DNA from: Hyphomonadaceae bacterium
Lineage (GTDB): Bacteria > Pseudomonadota > Alphaproteobacteria > Caulobacterales > Aquidulcibacteraceae
Length of the DNA: 64,000 nt
Assembly: GCA_022841905.1 (NCBI GenBank)
Contig: JALHQO010000003.1
Coordinates: 108,236 to 172,235 of the forward strand
Direction of reading: 5' to 3'
Positions 42,679 to 51,316 of this stretch are shown here, one piece after another. Numbering within the stretch: the first letter of the stretch is position 1; each line of letters begins with the position of its first letter. The position numbers and the translations under genes are program-made. A model generated the notes under the pieces. That model saw only the letters and a program-made list of their open reading frames with translations. It was not told where the DNA came from and made no database searches.

Positions 42679-42802
42679 GACAAAGCCGCTGTTTTGGTCT
42701 GCTGAATGCGACGGCCCGGCTTGGAATTGGCGCGCCGCTCGTGCGATAGGGGTTCCAAGACCTCTTTTTCTCCAACGCCTTGCAGCTTTGGGAGCGCACC
42801 CC

Positions 42803-43975
42803 ATGACCGATATCGTCATCGTCTCTGCCGCCCGGACCCCGGTCGGCTCATTCAACGGCAGCTTTGCTGCAGTGCCCGCCCATACGCTCGGCGCGACCGC
42901 GATCACAGCTGCGCTGCAACGCGCAAACGTGGACGCCAAGGACGTATCCGAAGTGGTGCTGGGGCATGTGCTCACGGCCAACCAAGGCATGAACCCGGCC
43001 CGCCAAGCCTCGCGCGCCGCCGGTGTGCCCGATGACAGCCCGGCCTGGTCGCTGAACCAAGTGTGCGGCTCCGGTCTGCGCGCTGTCGCCGTCGGCTACC
43101 AGCAGATCAAAGCGGGCGACGCGACCATCGTCGTCGCGGGCGGGCAGGAGAATATGAGCCTCTCGCCGCACGCCGCGCATCTGCGCAACGGCCAGAAGAT
43201 GGGCGATCTCTCGTTCAGCGACACGATGATCAAGGACGGTCTGACCGACGTGTTCAATGCCTACCACATGGGCATCACCGCCGAGAACGTCGCCGAGAAG
43301 TGGCAGATCACGCGCCAGCAGCAAGACGAGTTCGCCACCGCCTCGCAGCACAAGGCAAGCGCGGCCCAGAAGGCCGGCAAGTTCAAAGACGAGATCGTCG
43401 CCGTCACCGTGAAAGGCCGCAAGGGCGACACCGTCGTTGAGAACGACGAGTACATCAAACACGACGCCACGCTCGAAGGCGCCGCAGGCCTACGCGCTGC
43501 GTTCAAGAAAGATGGCACTGTTACAGCGGCGAATGCGTCGGGCATCAATGACGGGGCGGCAGCCCTTGTGCTGATGAGCGCTGATGAAGCCGCCAAGCGC
43601 GGCCTCACGCCGCTGGCGCGCATCGCCTCATGGGCCTCGCGCGGTGTCGATCCCTCCATCATGGGCACGGGGCCGATCCCGGCGTCGAAAGCGGCGTTGG
43701 AGAAGGCAGGCTGGAAAGTCGCCGATCTCGATCTGGTCGAAGCCAATGAAGCCTTTGCGGCGCAAGCTTGCGCGGTGAACAAGGACATGGGCTGGGACCC
43801 GTCGATCGTGAACGTAAACGGCGGCGCCATCGCCATCGGCCACCCGATCGGCGCCTCCGGCGCGCGCGTGCTGACGACGCTGCTCTACGAACTGCAACGC
43901 CGCGGCAAAAGCAAAGGCCTCGCCACGCTCTGCATCGGCGGCGGCATGGGCATCGCGCTCTGCGTCGAGCGGTGA
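42803..43975 (+). CDS. phaA: Acetyl-CoA C-acetyltransferase (thiolase)
   Basis: 390 aa from [10 protein letters not shown]. Thiolase motifs: catalytic Cys in [16 protein letters not shown] (about residue 88), [39 protein letters not shown], and the C-terminal [18 protein letters not shown] plus [10 protein letters not shown] with the second Cys. It condenses two acetyl-CoA to acetoacetyl-CoA for PHA synthesis. phaB lies 2.4 kb downstream, not adjacent; no phaC is in the window. Confidence 0.93.
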   Translation: MTDIVIVSAARTPVGSFNGSFAAVPAHTLGATAITAALQRANVDAKDVSEVVLGHVLTANQGMNPARQASRAAGVPDDSPAWSLNQVCGSGLRAVAVGYQQIKAGDATIVVAGGQENMSLSPHAAHLRNGQKMGDLSFSDTMIKDGLTDVFNAYHMGITAENVAEKWQITRQQQDEFATASQHKASAAQKAGKFKDEIVAVTVKGRKGDTVVENDEYIKHDATLEGAAGLRAAFKKDGTVTAANASGINDGAAALVLMSADEAAKRGLTPLARIASWASRGVDPSIMGTGPIPASKAALEKAGWKVADLDLVEANEAFAAQACAVNKDMGWDPSIVNVNGGAIAIGHPIGASGARVLTTLLYELQRRGKSKGLATLCIGGGMGIALCVER

Positions 43976-43999
43976 CGTGGGCGCGCGGAGAAATCGGTA

Positions 44000-44581
44000 A
44001 TGGGTGATCTGAACCAGTCGCTGTACTTGCAGAAGTTCGTGCCGAGCACGGACGGGCCAGTGCTTGAAGTCGGCAGCAAGGACTACGGCAACACAGCCTC
44101 GTTTCGCAGCGTCTATACCAACTCTGAATATGTCGGCGTCGATCTCGAGGCGGGCCCAGGCGTGGATGTGATCCACGATCTCGCCGAAGGCGTCGGCCCG
44201 CTGACGCCGGGCAAGTTCAAACTGATCGTCTGCTGTTCGGTGATGGAGCACTGCCCCAAGCCGTGGGCGCTGGCGAGCACGTTGCACTCACTGCTCGCGC
44301 CGGGCGGCGTCGTCTACATCAGCGTGCCGTGGGTCTGGCGCTATCACCCGTACCCGGACGACTATTTCCGCTTCTCGCATCGGGGCGTGATGTCGGTGTT
44401 TCCCGAAATGGAATGGTCGAACATGCTCTATTCGACCAACGTCATTGGTGAGTTCAAAGAAATCACCAGCGAGAAAAACGGCCCCGACAACAAGATGGCC
44501 GTGTTTCGCTGGACGCTGAAAGGCAAGCGCAAGCACCTGCCGTATCTGAACGTGAACATGCTTGGACGGAAGGCTGCTTAG
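44000..44581 (+). CDS. Class I SAM-dependent methyltransferase-like protein
   Basis: 193 aa. The SAM motif area is [40 protein letters not shown], with motif IV-like [41 protein letters not shown], a pattern common in glycan or lipid methyltransferases. It is shorter than most. It lies 24 bp after phaA and 1 bp before the DUF2200 gene, so they may be one transcript, though no functional link is evident. Confidence 0.78.
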   Translation: MGDLNQSLYLQKFVPSTDGPVLEVGSKDYGNTASFRSVYTNSEYVGVDLEAGPGVDVIHDLAEGVGPLTPGKFKLIVCCSVMEHCPKPWALASTLHSLLAPGGVVYISVPWVWRYHPYPDDYFRFSHRGVMSVFPEMEWSNMLYSTNVIGEFKEITSEKNGPDNKMAVFRWTLKGKRKHLPYLNVNMLGRKAA

Positions 44582-44582
44582 C

Positions 44583-44951
44583 ATGGCCGCGCCGGCCAAG
44601 CCGCACCGCATCTATTCGATCAGCGTCGCCAGCGTGTATCCGCACTACATCACGAAAGCGGAGAAGAAGGGGCGCACCAAGGCGGAGGTCGATCAGATCA
44701 TCCTCTGGCTGACCGGCTACACGCAGGCGAAGCTCGACGCTCACCTGAAAAAGAAAACCACCTTCGAGGATTTCTTCGCCGCCGCCCCCAAGCTTAATCC
44801 CGCGCGCACACTCATCACTGGCGTGATTTGCGGGGTCCGCATCGAGGAGATCGAAGATCCGCTGATGAAGGAGCTTCGTTACCTCGACAAACTGATCGAC
44901 GAATTGGCCAAGGGCAGGCCGATGGAGAAAAACCCACGCAGCGCGTCGTGA
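44583..44951 (+). CDS. DUF2200 family protein
   Basis: 122 aa from the second Met (MAAPAKPHR). It matches my memory of the DUF2200 pattern: [94 protein letters not shown]. The family is cytosolic, of unknown role. It starts 1 bp after the methyltransferase stop. Confidence 0.85.
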   Translation: MAAPAKPHRIYSISVASVYPHYITKAEKKGRTKAEVDQIILWLTGYTQAKLDAHLKKKTTFEDFFAAAPKLNPARTLITGVICGVRIEEIEDPLMKELRYLDKLIDELAKGRPMEKNPRSAS

Positions 44952-44957
44952 AGCGCC

Positions 44958-45052
44958 GAGGACCGCCGGCTTCTAGCCGGCATTTTCTGGGTGATGCCTC
45001 GTGTGGCCGCGAGCGGCAAAAGAAACGTGCCCGCTGGAAGCCGGCGGTCCTC
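44958..45052. repeat. REP-like long inverted repeat element
   Basis: Left arm GAGGACCGCCGGCTTCTAGCCGGC (44958-44981) and right arm 45029-45052 are inverted copies with about 21 of 24 positions matching. Each arm also contains its own internal palindrome (GCCGGC units). The 95-bp unit fills nearly the whole gap between DUF2200 and the cyclase gene. The core GGACCGCC/GCCGGCGGTCC is shared with 18317-18391 and 41878-41908. Confidence 0.75.
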
Positions 45053-45071
45053 AGAGCTAGAACCGTCGCCA

Positions 45072-45794
45072 ATGTCCCAAGTCCAACGCAAACTCACTAC
45101 CATCCTCGCCGCCGACGCCGCTGGTTACAGCGGCAGCATGGAGGCTGACGAGGTGCGCACGGTGTCGGACCTCCGCGCTGCCCGCGCCGTGTTCACGCAA
45201 TTCATCGAGCGCCACCACGGCCGCATCGCCAACACGGCGGGCGATGGCCTGATCGCGGAGTTTCCCTCCGTCGTCGAAGCTGTGCAGTGCGCCATCGAAG
45301 TGCAGCGCGAACTCGGCGCCAATGCCGAAGGCGGCCTGCGCTTTCGCATCGGCGTGCATCTTGGCGACGTTATGGTCGACGGGGCCGATCTGTTGGGTGA
45401 GGGCGTCAATCTCGCGGCGCGTTTGCAGACGATGGCCGATCCCGGCGGCATCCTGATCTCGCAGCAAGTTTATGATCAGGTTCAAAAGAAGCTTTCAGTT
45501 GGCTTCCAGTACCTTGGCGAGAAGACGCCGAAGAATTTTGCCGAAAGCGTCGCGGTCTATAGTGTCGGCGGTAATGAGAGTGGTGGCGGCAAAGCCCGCG
45601 CAGCGCGCGCGGCGGCGCGCCCCAGCGAGAGCAAAGCGCAATTCTTCGCACGCGCCGGCCGTCTCGGCGCCATTTTGGCGGTGCTGTTCGTGATCGATTT
45701 CATGACCGGCGCCGGCTGGTGGGTGCAATGGCCCGCGCTCGGCTTCGCGCTCTGGCTGGCGTTCAAGTCGGGGCCGTTGTTTGAGCGGTCTTAA
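45072..45794 (+). CDS. Class III adenylate/guanylate cyclase domain protein with C-terminal 2TM
   Basis: 240 aa from MSQVQRKLT. The cyclase domain starts TTILAADAAGYSGSMEADE (first metal Asp in AADAAGYS) and includes RIANTAGDGLIAEFPSVVEAV (second metal Asp in GDG), RFRIGVHLGDVMVDG and GEGVNLAARLQTMADPGGILIS. Two C-terminal segments, GRLGAILAVLFVIDFMTGA and WWVQWPALGFALWLAFKSG, look like a membrane anchor. Whether it makes cAMP or cGMP cannot be told. Sensor input is not obvious. Confidence 0.85.
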   Translation: MSQVQRKLTTILAADAAGYSGSMEADEVRTVSDLRAARAVFTQFIERHHGRIANTAGDGLIAEFPSVVEAVQCAIEVQRELGANAEGGLRFRIGVHLGDVMVDGADLLGEGVNLAARLQTMADPGGILISQQVYDQVQKKLSVGFQYLGEKTPKNFAESVAVYSVGGNESGGGKARAARAAARPSESKAQFFARAGRLGAILAVLFVIDFMTGAGWWVQWPALGFALWLAFKSGPLFERS

Positions 45795-46222
45795 GCGATC
45801 CCCAACTCCCGTAACACTGCGCTTTGATCGAAGTACGGTCGCTCGCAGACGATTTTGTCGCTGCCCGGTTCGAACTCGAAGCTCGCGGCCATGCGCATGC
45901 GGAAGCTTTTTCCGGTGGGGTCGATCGTGCGATTGCCGATCTTCAAAGGCCCGAGATGCGTGCCTGTCAGCCAGAACTCCACCAGCACAGTATCGTCTGC
46001 ATGCGAAATCGCGATGATCTCGTTGCCTTGGTCGGGGAAGGGCGTGCGCGAAGCGGCGAAATAGGCGCGCACGGCCGCTTCGCCATCGAACACCTGGCCG
46101 CCGCCATGCATCTCGTAGCGTGGGTGCTTGAACGTCGCGATGACGGCGTCCCAGTCATGGGTCACCTCCAACGCCATGTGGTCGCGGACAGTTTGCAGGC
46201 GGCGGGCGGCGAGATCGGTCAT
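45791..46222 (-). CDS. SnoaL/NTF2-like fold protein
   Basis: 143 aa from MTDLAARRL. The small NTF2-like fold is suggested by DWDAVIATFKHPRYEMHGGGQVFDGEAAVRAYFAASRTPFPDQGNEIIAISHADDTVLVEFWLTGTHLGPL, typical of the SnoaL-like cluster. Such proteins act as isomerases, cyclases or ligand-binding regulators. The upstream frame can be extended far, but only this start fits the fold. It shares a TTAA stop overlap with the cyclase gene. Confidence 0.75.
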   Translation of the reverse strand: MTDLAARRLQTVRDHMALEVTHDWDAVIATFKHPRYEMHGGGQVFDGEAAVRAYFAASRTPFPDQGNEIIAISHADDTVLVEFWLTGTHLGPLKIGNRTIDPTGKSFRMRMAASFEFEPGSDKIVCERPYFDQSAVLRELGIA

Positions 46223-46378
46223 GGCGCCATCGTGAGCATGTACGGCGCGCCGGCGCCAGCATGACGTTCGCGGAAAGTGCGCTTGAGCCGATTTTCGGGC
46301 CGAACCGTTGCCAGCGGCGGCAACTCTTGCGAGTGTCGCCGCAACAATTCGCATCAGACGAATTTCGGGAGGAAGACT

Positions 46379-47101
46379 ATGACGCGCGTCGCATTTGTAA
46401 CCGGTGGCACTCGTGGGATCGGCAAGGCCATTTCGGCTCGGCTGAAGGCCGATGGCATGAAGGTCGCGGCCGGTTATTCGGGCAATGAGGAAGCCGCCAA
46501 GGCCACCGCCGCCGAACTCGGCGTCATGGTGGTGAAGGGCAATGTCGGTTCGTTCGAGGATTGCGTGAAAGCGGCGCAGGCGGTGGAGGCCGAGCTCGGG
46601 CCGATCGACGTGCTGGTCAACAATGCCGGCATCACACGCGACGGCTTCTTCCACAAGATGAGCCATGAGCAATGGTCGGAAGTGATCCGCGTCAACATGG
46701 ATTCCTGTTTCAACATGACGCGCCAAGTGATCGAAGGCATGCGCGCGCGCGGTTGGGGCCGCATCATCAACATCAGTTCGATCAACGGCCAAAAAGGCCA
46801 AGCCGGCCAAGTGAATTATTCCGCCGCGAAAGCCGGCATGATCGGTTTCACCAAAGCGTTGGCGCAAGAAGGCGCGAGCAAAGGCATCACCGTGAACTGT
46901 GTGTGCCCTGGCTACATCGACACCGAGATGGTCGCTGCTGTGCCAGAAGAGGTGTTGAAGAAAATCATCTCGACAATTCCGGTTGGCCGCCTCGGCAAGG
47001 CTGAGGAAATCGCGAGCACGGTGTCATTTCTTGCATCGGAAGGTTCCGGCTTCATGACCGGTTCCACGTTGACCATGAATGGCGCCCAATACATCGCGTA
47101 A
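46379..47101 (+). CDS. phaB: Acetoacetyl-CoA reductase
   Basis: 240 aa SDR from MTRVAFVTGG. Motifs: cofactor TGGTRGIGKAI, NNAGITRDGFFHKMS, the catalytic Ser in INISSINGQKGQAGQVNYSAAKAG (Tyr-Lys YSAAK), and CPGYIDTEM. The NNAGITRDGFFHKM stretch is typical of PhaB. It reduces acetoacetyl-CoA to (R)-3-hydroxybutyryl-CoA with NADPH. GGGAGGAAG is an adequate ribosome site upstream. phaA is 2.4 kb away. Confidence 0.93.
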   Translation: MTRVAFVTGGTRGIGKAISARLKADGMKVAAGYSGNEEAAKATAAELGVMVVKGNVGSFEDCVKAAQAVEAELGPIDVLVNNAGITRDGFFHKMSHEQWSEVIRVNMDSCFNMTRQVIEGMRARGWGRIINISSINGQKGQAGQVNYSAAKAGMIGFTKALAQEGASKGITVNCVCPGYIDTEMVAAVPEEVLKKIISTIPVGRLGKAEEIASTVSFLASEGSGFMTGSTLTMNGAQYIA

Positions 47102-47163
47102 CAGGAACTACTGCGCTTAGTCCGCGTTCTTTCTCCATTCCAAGAATTCAAAGGAGAAGTCTC

Positions 47164-47349
47164 ATGGACAAAGAGCATGTAAAAAGTGCGGCCGACAAAG
47201 CTTCGGGCGCTGTCAAAGAAACTGCCGGCAAGATGACGGGCAACGAAAAGCTCGAAGCTGAAGGCAAGTACGACAAGGCCAAGGGCGAAGTCCGCGAAGT
47301 CGTCGGCGACGTCAAAGACGCCGCGAAAAAGGCCGACAAGCCGAGCTAA
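47164..47349 (+). CDS. CsbD-family stress protein
   Basis: 61 aa. A charged helical protein: KEHVKSAADKASGAVKETAGKMTGNEKLEAEGKYDKAKGEVREVVGDVKDAAKKADK, the CsbD-like repeat pattern. The family is associated with general stress in bacteria. A good AGGAGA ribosome site lies 7 bp before the ATG. It has a strong terminator 22 bp later. Confidence 0.9.
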   Translation: MDKEHVKSAADKASGAVKETAGKMTGNEKLEAEGKYDKAKGEVREVVGDVKDAAKKADKPS

Positions 47350-47372
47350 ATCGGTTTGAACTGAAATAGAGG

Positions 47373-47400
47373 CGGCCCGCGTGAAAGCGCGGGCCGTTTT
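47373..47400 (+). terminator. Rho-independent terminator, plus strand
   Basis: CGGCCCGCG (47373-47381) pairs perfectly with CGCGGGCCG (47388-47396) around TGAAAG, then TTTT. It ends the CsbD transcript and faces the convergent VOC gene (stop at 47403). Confidence 0.85.
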
Positions 47401-47402
47401 CG

Positions 47403-47825
47403 TTATGGCTTGAAGACGTATTCCAGCTTTAGGCCATCTGGATCAGCGAAGAACACCGCATAGTAGCCAGCGCCATAGCGCGGATAATCTGCCGGCGCAT
47501 CGAGAATGGTCGCGCCCATGCTGAGGAGATGTGCGTGCATCGCATCGACATCCTCTCGGCTGGCGGCCGTCCAAGCGACGTGGTGCAAGCCTGGACTGTA
47601 ACGATCATGCATACGATCCGCATGCGCGCCGCGCGCGCTCAAGATGCCGATCGAGCAGAAATCATCGCCGTCGCGCAGATCGAAATCGAAACCCGTTTCA
47701 TCCGGCGCGAACGGATTGCCAGCACTCAGCCTGTAGCCCATGAAGCCGAGCACGCTCTCATAGAACGCGCGCGACGCATGCGCGTCCTTCACCGTCAGAT
47801 CGATGTGATGAATGCCGCCGCGCAT
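47403..47825 (-). CDS. VOC-family (glyoxalase/bleomycin-resistance-like) protein
   Basis: 140 aa from MRGGIHHIDL. The VOC metal-fold pattern: HHIDLTVKDAHASRAFYESVLGFMGYRL, a central SPGLHHVAWTAASREDVDAMHAHLLSMGATILDAP, and YYAVFFADPDGLKLEYVF. The His in HHID and the Glu in LEYVF are typical metal ligands. The reaction is unknown. It starts 1 bp inside the upstream gene's stop (TGATG), so it is translationally coupled to the adenosyltransferase. Confidence 0.85.
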   Translation of the reverse strand: MRGGIHHIDLTVKDAHASRAFYESVLGFMGYRLSAGNPFAPDETGFDFDLRDGDDFCSIGILSARGAHADRMHDRYSPGLHHVAWTAASREDVDAMHAHLLSMGATILDAPADYPRYGAGYYAVFFADPDGLKLEYVFKP

Positions 47826-48397
47826 CAGCGGTTCGCGCCTGGCTTCCACATCAGATCGGCGCGGCCTTCGTCATTGGCGTAGCGCGCGGCGACGAAGAGC
47901 AGATCCGAGAGGCGGTTGGCGTACTTGATTGCTTCCGGGGACGTGGTGGCGTCCACGTCCGATAGCGCCACGATGGCGCGTTCGGCGCGGCGCGCGATGG
48001 CGCGTGCGAGATGGAGATGCGCGGCGGCTGGTGTGCCGCCTGGCAAGATGAACGAGGTGAGGGGCGCGAGCTTGGCGTTGAGCTGCTCTACCTCCGCTTC
48101 GAGCCGATCAGTTTGACTTGCCTGGATGCGCAGTGGTTCGAACTTCAGCTCATCGCTGTGCGGGGTGGCGAGATCGGCGCCGAGATCGAATAGGTCGTTT
48201 TGAATGCGATCCAAAATCGGATCGAGCACAGCGTCGGCGCTGGTATGGAGCCGCGCCACGCCGATTGCGGAATTGGCTTCGTCCACCGCGCCATACGCTT
48301 CCACCCGCGCGCTGGCCTTGGACACTGGCTCGCCGGTCGCGAGCCTCGTCTTGCCGCCGTCGCCGGCTTTCGTGACGATTTTATCGAGCCTGACCAT
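47825..48397 (-). CDS. Cob(I)alamin adenosyltransferase, PduO type
   Basis: 190 aa from MVRLDKIVTKAGDGGKTRLATGEPVSKASARVEAYGAVDEANSAIG; this start gives the standard N-terminus. PduO motifs: TKAGDGGKTRLATG (ATP-binding), YGAVDEANSAIG, SFILPGGTPAAAHLHLARAIARRAERAIV and YANRLSDLLFVAARY. It adds the 5'-deoxyadenosyl group to Co(I)-corrinoid. No other B12 gene is adjacent. It lies 14 bp downstream of the twin-TM gene. Confidence 0.9.
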   Translation of the reverse strand: MVRLDKIVTKAGDGGKTRLATGEPVSKASARVEAYGAVDEANSAIGVARLHTSADAVLDPILDRIQNDLFDLGADLATPHSDELKFEPLRIQASQTDRLEAEVEQLNAKLAPLTSFILPGGTPAAAHLHLARAIARRAERAIVALSDVDATTSPEAIKYANRLSDLLFVAARYANDEGRADLMWKPGANR

Positions 48398-48411
48398 GAA
48401 GCGCCTCCGGC

Positions 48412-48612
48412 TTAGCCGTAGGTTTGCTTCCACCACAGCGCGCCAACCAGAACAAGCACGGCGACGAATTGCGCCAGCACGCGGAAGCGCATCGCCTTGT
48501 TCGACCAGGAGCGGCCAAAATCACCGCCCCGGAACATGGCGTAAATGCCGAAACACAGCACCAGAAACACCACGATCAGGGCGATCGGGATCAGGTAATC
48601 GAACGGGTTCAT
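48412..48612 (-). CDS. Twin-transmembrane (HIG1-like) small protein
   Basis: 66 aa with two membrane segments, LIPIALIVVFLVLCFGIYAM and VLAQFVAVLVLVGALWW, joined by a basic loop GGDFGRSWSNKAMRFR. Such small twin-TM proteins with a RSNKLMR-type loop commonly precede the PduO-type adenosyltransferase in alphaproteobacteria; here the order is the same. Function is unknown; HIG1 relation is from memory. Confidence 0.8.
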   Translation of the reverse strand: MNPFDYLIPIALIVVFLVLCFGIYAMFRGGDFGRSWSNKAMRFRVLAQFVAVLVLVGALWWKQTYG

Positions 48613-48713
48613 AGGCGGAACTTAGGCCTGCGCTCGGCCTTTCGCCATGCGCTAGATCAACCCTATACTGGCGAGGCATGTGGTCGGGTCCGGCAGACTG
48701 CTAGGCTCCCGAA

Positions 48714-50015
48714 ATGACCGAATCGATTCTGCTTTTGCTGGCCGTCGCCGCCATGGGCGCGGCCGCCTGGTTCGCCTACCGCTCCGCAGGCGTGGACCCG
48801 ATCCGCACCGAGCGCGACCGCGCCGTCTCCGAACTGGCGACGCTGCGTCAGGAGAACACCCGCCTCGCTACCGAGTTGGCTGCCGCGAAGGCCGCCACCG
48901 CCGGGCGTTCAGACTCTGAGGAGGCGCGTTTCGTCGAGATCGCCACCAAGGCGCTGCAAGCCTCGCAGCAAACCTTCATGGCGCTCGCCAACGAAACGTT
49001 CGAGAAGCACAAGCAGGCGGCGGCTGGCGGCGTCAAAGAAGTGATGGCGCCCGCGCAAGATGCCCTGACCAAGCTGGCGACGTCGGTTGAAGCGCTGGAA
49101 AAAGCGCGCCTGCAAGATAAGTCGGCGATGGGCGAACAAGTGCGCCAGATCGTCGACGCGGTGGGCTCGACCAACAAAACGACGACGCAATTGCTCTCGG
49201 CGCTGAAAGCCTCGCCCAAGATGCGCGGTCGTTGGGGCGAGCAGACCTTGCGCAACGTGCTCGAGCTTTCAGGCCTCGCACCGAACGTCGATTTCACCGA
49301 GCAGGTCAGCACCACCGACGGCGAGGGCTCGCGATTGCGCCCCGATGTCGTGATCAATCTGCCGGGCGGACGCTGCATCGTCGTGGACTCGAAAGTCGCG
49401 CTCTCCGGCTACATGGAGGCGATGGAAGCGACCGACGATATCGCGCGCGAAGCCAGCTTGAAGAAGCACGCGGCAGAATTGAAAGCGCATGTGCGCAATC
49501 TGGCTTCCAAGGATTATTGGAAGCACGTGCCGTCAACGGCGGATTTCGTCGTGCTGTTCGTGCCGGGCGAAAACTTCCTCGCCGCCGCCGCCGAACGCGA
49601 TCCGAATTTGTTCGACGATGCGTTCGCGTCGAAAGTGATCATCACCACGCCCAGCACCATGGTGGCGTTGGCGAAGTCGGTCGCATACGGCTGGCGCCAA
49701 GAGCAAAGCGCCAAGAATGCGCAGGAAATCGCCGATCTCGGCCGCGAGCTTTATCGGCGCATGGCGGTGATGGCCGATCACATGGGCAAAGTCGGCGACA
49801 GCCTCGGCCAGACCGTGACGCGCTATAACGCGCTGCTCGGTTCGGTCGAAAGCCGCGTCATGCCGCAAGCGCGCAAGTTCAAGGAATTGGGCGCGGGCGA
49901 TGCCGGCATCGATATCGCGACGCCCGCACAAATCGAAACCGCGCCACGCCTGCCCGCGCCGCCGGAGCAGCTGGAGCTAACCCCGCCGCCGATCGCGGCG
50001 AAGCGGGGGCGCTAG
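48714..50015 (+). CDS. rmuC: DNA recombination protein RmuC
   Basis: 433 aa. The N-terminal membrane segment ILLLLAVAAMGAAAWFAYR is followed by a coiled coil (about residues 30-150) and the RmuC domain: MRGRWGEQTLRNVLELSGLAPNVDFTEQVST, RPDVVINLPGGRCIVVDSKVAL, YWKHVPSTADFVVLFVPGENFL and VIITTPSTMVALAKSVAYGWRQE, a nuclease-like fold thought to limit DNA inversions. Full length. It is divergent from the twin-TM gene. Confidence 0.93.
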   Translation: MTESILLLLAVAAMGAAAWFAYRSAGVDPIRTERDRAVSELATLRQENTRLATELAAAKAATAGRSDSEEARFVEIATKALQASQQTFMALANETFEKHKQAAAGGVKEVMAPAQDALTKLATSVEALEKARLQDKSAMGEQVRQIVDAVGSTNKTTTQLLSALKASPKMRGRWGEQTLRNVLELSGLAPNVDFTEQVSTTDGEGSRLRPDVVINLPGGRCIVVDSKVALSGYMEAMEATDDIAREASLKKHAAELKAHVRNLASKDYWKHVPSTADFVVLFVPGENFLAAAAERDPNLFDDAFASKVIITTPSTMVALAKSVAYGWRQEQSAKNAQEIADLGRELYRRMAVMADHMGKVGDSLGQTVTRYNALLGSVESRVMPQARKFKELGAGDAGIDIATPAQIETAPRLPAPPEQLELTPPPIAAKRGR

Positions 50016-50020
50016 CAAGC

Positions 50021-50443
50021 TCAATCTTGATCGCGCACTTTTCCGCGTTTCGCTTTCACATCGCCCCGGCGCACTTTGCCTTCTAGGCGCTTCATCTTTT
50101 GCGCTTTCGGCACGCGCGTTTTGTGGCGCGGCTTTGGCCGATGCGCGGCTTGCTTCAGTAGGTTCACCAGCCGCGCTAAAGCTTCCGAGCGGTTGCGGTC
50201 CTGCGTGCGGTGTTCGTCGGCGCGGATGACGATCTCGCCGTCGAGCGTGAGGCGCCGGCCGGCGAGCGTTTCCAGCCGCGCGCGCATGTCGTCGGGCATC
50301 TCCGTATAGCCGCCGAGCCGGAACCGGAGTTCCACCGCCGTCGAGACCTTGTTGACGTTCTGCCCGCCCGGCCCCGCGGCGCGGATGAAGCGCTCTTCCA
50401 GGTCGCGCTCATCGAGGGCAATGGAGGGGGTCACCGGGATCAT
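50021..50443 (-). CDS. arfB: Alternative ribosome-rescue peptidyl-tRNA hydrolase ArfB
   Basis: 140 aa. The GGQ motif AAGPGGQNVNKVSTAVELRF hydrolyses peptidyl-tRNA on stalled ribosomes, and the basic C-terminal tail (RPKPRHKTRVPKAQKMKRLEGKVRRGDVKAKRGKVRDQD) enters the mRNA channel. This is the YaeJ/ICT1 pattern, shorter than RF1/RF2. Stop codons of rmuC and this gene are 5 bp apart and convergent. Confidence 0.93.
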   Translation of the reverse strand: MIPVTPSIALDERDLEERFIRAAGPGGQNVNKVSTAVELRFRLGGYTEMPDDMRARLETLAGRRLTLDGEIVIRADEHRTQDRNRSEALARLVNLLKQAAHRPKPRHKTRVPKAQKMKRLEGKVRRGDVKAKRGKVRDQD

Positions 50444-50539
50444 GGGCTCAGCCTATCGCATAGCGCTCGTCGCAGCTTCGTAAACGCGCTAACTGACAGC
50501 TGAAATCTGGCGCCTGAGACCTGATCTTTGGAGGGACAT

Positions 50540-51313
50540 ATGCGGAAACTTGTTATTGGCGCGGGACTCGCGCTTTTCATCGGCGCATGCGCGGGCGGCG
50601 CCGTACCGGGTTTGTTGATGACGGCGCCTGCGGAAGTGGGCGCCAGCGCGCCCTATATCGTCGCCGCCGTCGCTGATCCGCGCCGGCCGGAAGCCGACAC
50701 CACGCGCGACGCGCTGCGCCATCCGGCCGAAATCTTGGCGTTCGTCGGCGTCCAACCGGGTTGGCGCATCGCTGATGTCGGCCCGGGCGGCGGCTACTAT
50801 TCGCGCTTGTTCGCGGTGGCTGTTGGTGACGGCGGCCGCCTCTATGCCGTCGATCGCCCAGGCACGGCCGAACGCCCGCGCCCGATGTCGGCAGTGGCGC
50901 CGACTTACACCAACATCACGCACCTCACAGATGGCTATGCCGGCTGGAGCGCGGGCGAACCGCTCGACGCGATCTTCATTTCGCAAATCTATCACGACTT
51001 CTACTTGCCGCAGCTCAACATCGATATCGCGACCGCAAATCGCGCGATGTTCAATGCGCTGAAGCCGGGCGGTGTTTTGGTCATCATCGATCACGCGGCG
51101 CCGGACGGTAGCGACATTTCAGTGACGGAGTCGCTTCACCGCATCGATCAAGCGCAAGTCGTGCGCGACCTGGCGGCGGCGGGCTTCGTGTTGGATGCGG
51201 AGAGCCAGGTATTGCGCAATCCGGCTGACAACCGGTCGGTGCGCGTGTTCGAAGGCGACATACGCGGCCGCACCGATCAGTTCGTGCTCCGCTTTCGCAG
51301 GCCCGCGAACTAG
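50540..51313 (+). CDS. Exported SAM-dependent methyltransferase-like protein
   Basis: 257 aa from the ATG with GGAGGG at 50530-50535; a TTG four codons upstream is an alternative. It has an N-terminal lipoprotein-type signal with lipobox FIGACA. The body carries a SAM-fold pattern, GWRIADVGPGGGYYSRLFAVAVGDGGRLYAVD, SQIYHDFYLPQ and LKPGGVLVIIDHAAP. This matches COG4798-like predicted methyltransferases, whose members often carry signals. A SAM enzyme outside the cytoplasm would lack substrate, so its true activity is uncertain. Confidence 0.82.
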   Translation: MRKLVIGAGLALFIGACAGGAVPGLLMTAPAEVGASAPYIVAAVADPRRPEADTTRDALRHPAEILAFVGVQPGWRIADVGPGGGYYSRLFAVAVGDGGRLYAVDRPGTAERPRPMSAVAPTYTNITHLTDGYAGWSAGEPLDAIFISQIYHDFYLPQLNIDIATANRAMFNALKPGGVLVIIDHAAPDGSDISVTESLHRIDQAQVVRDLAAAGFVLDAESQVLRNPADNRSVRVFEGDIRGRTDQFVLRFRRPAN

Positions 51314-51316
51314 GGG

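Noticed and set aside
46223-46867. Long N-terminal extension of the NTF2-like gene
   Set aside because: It is antisense to phaB and its composition is unlike a protein; the fold begins at 46222.
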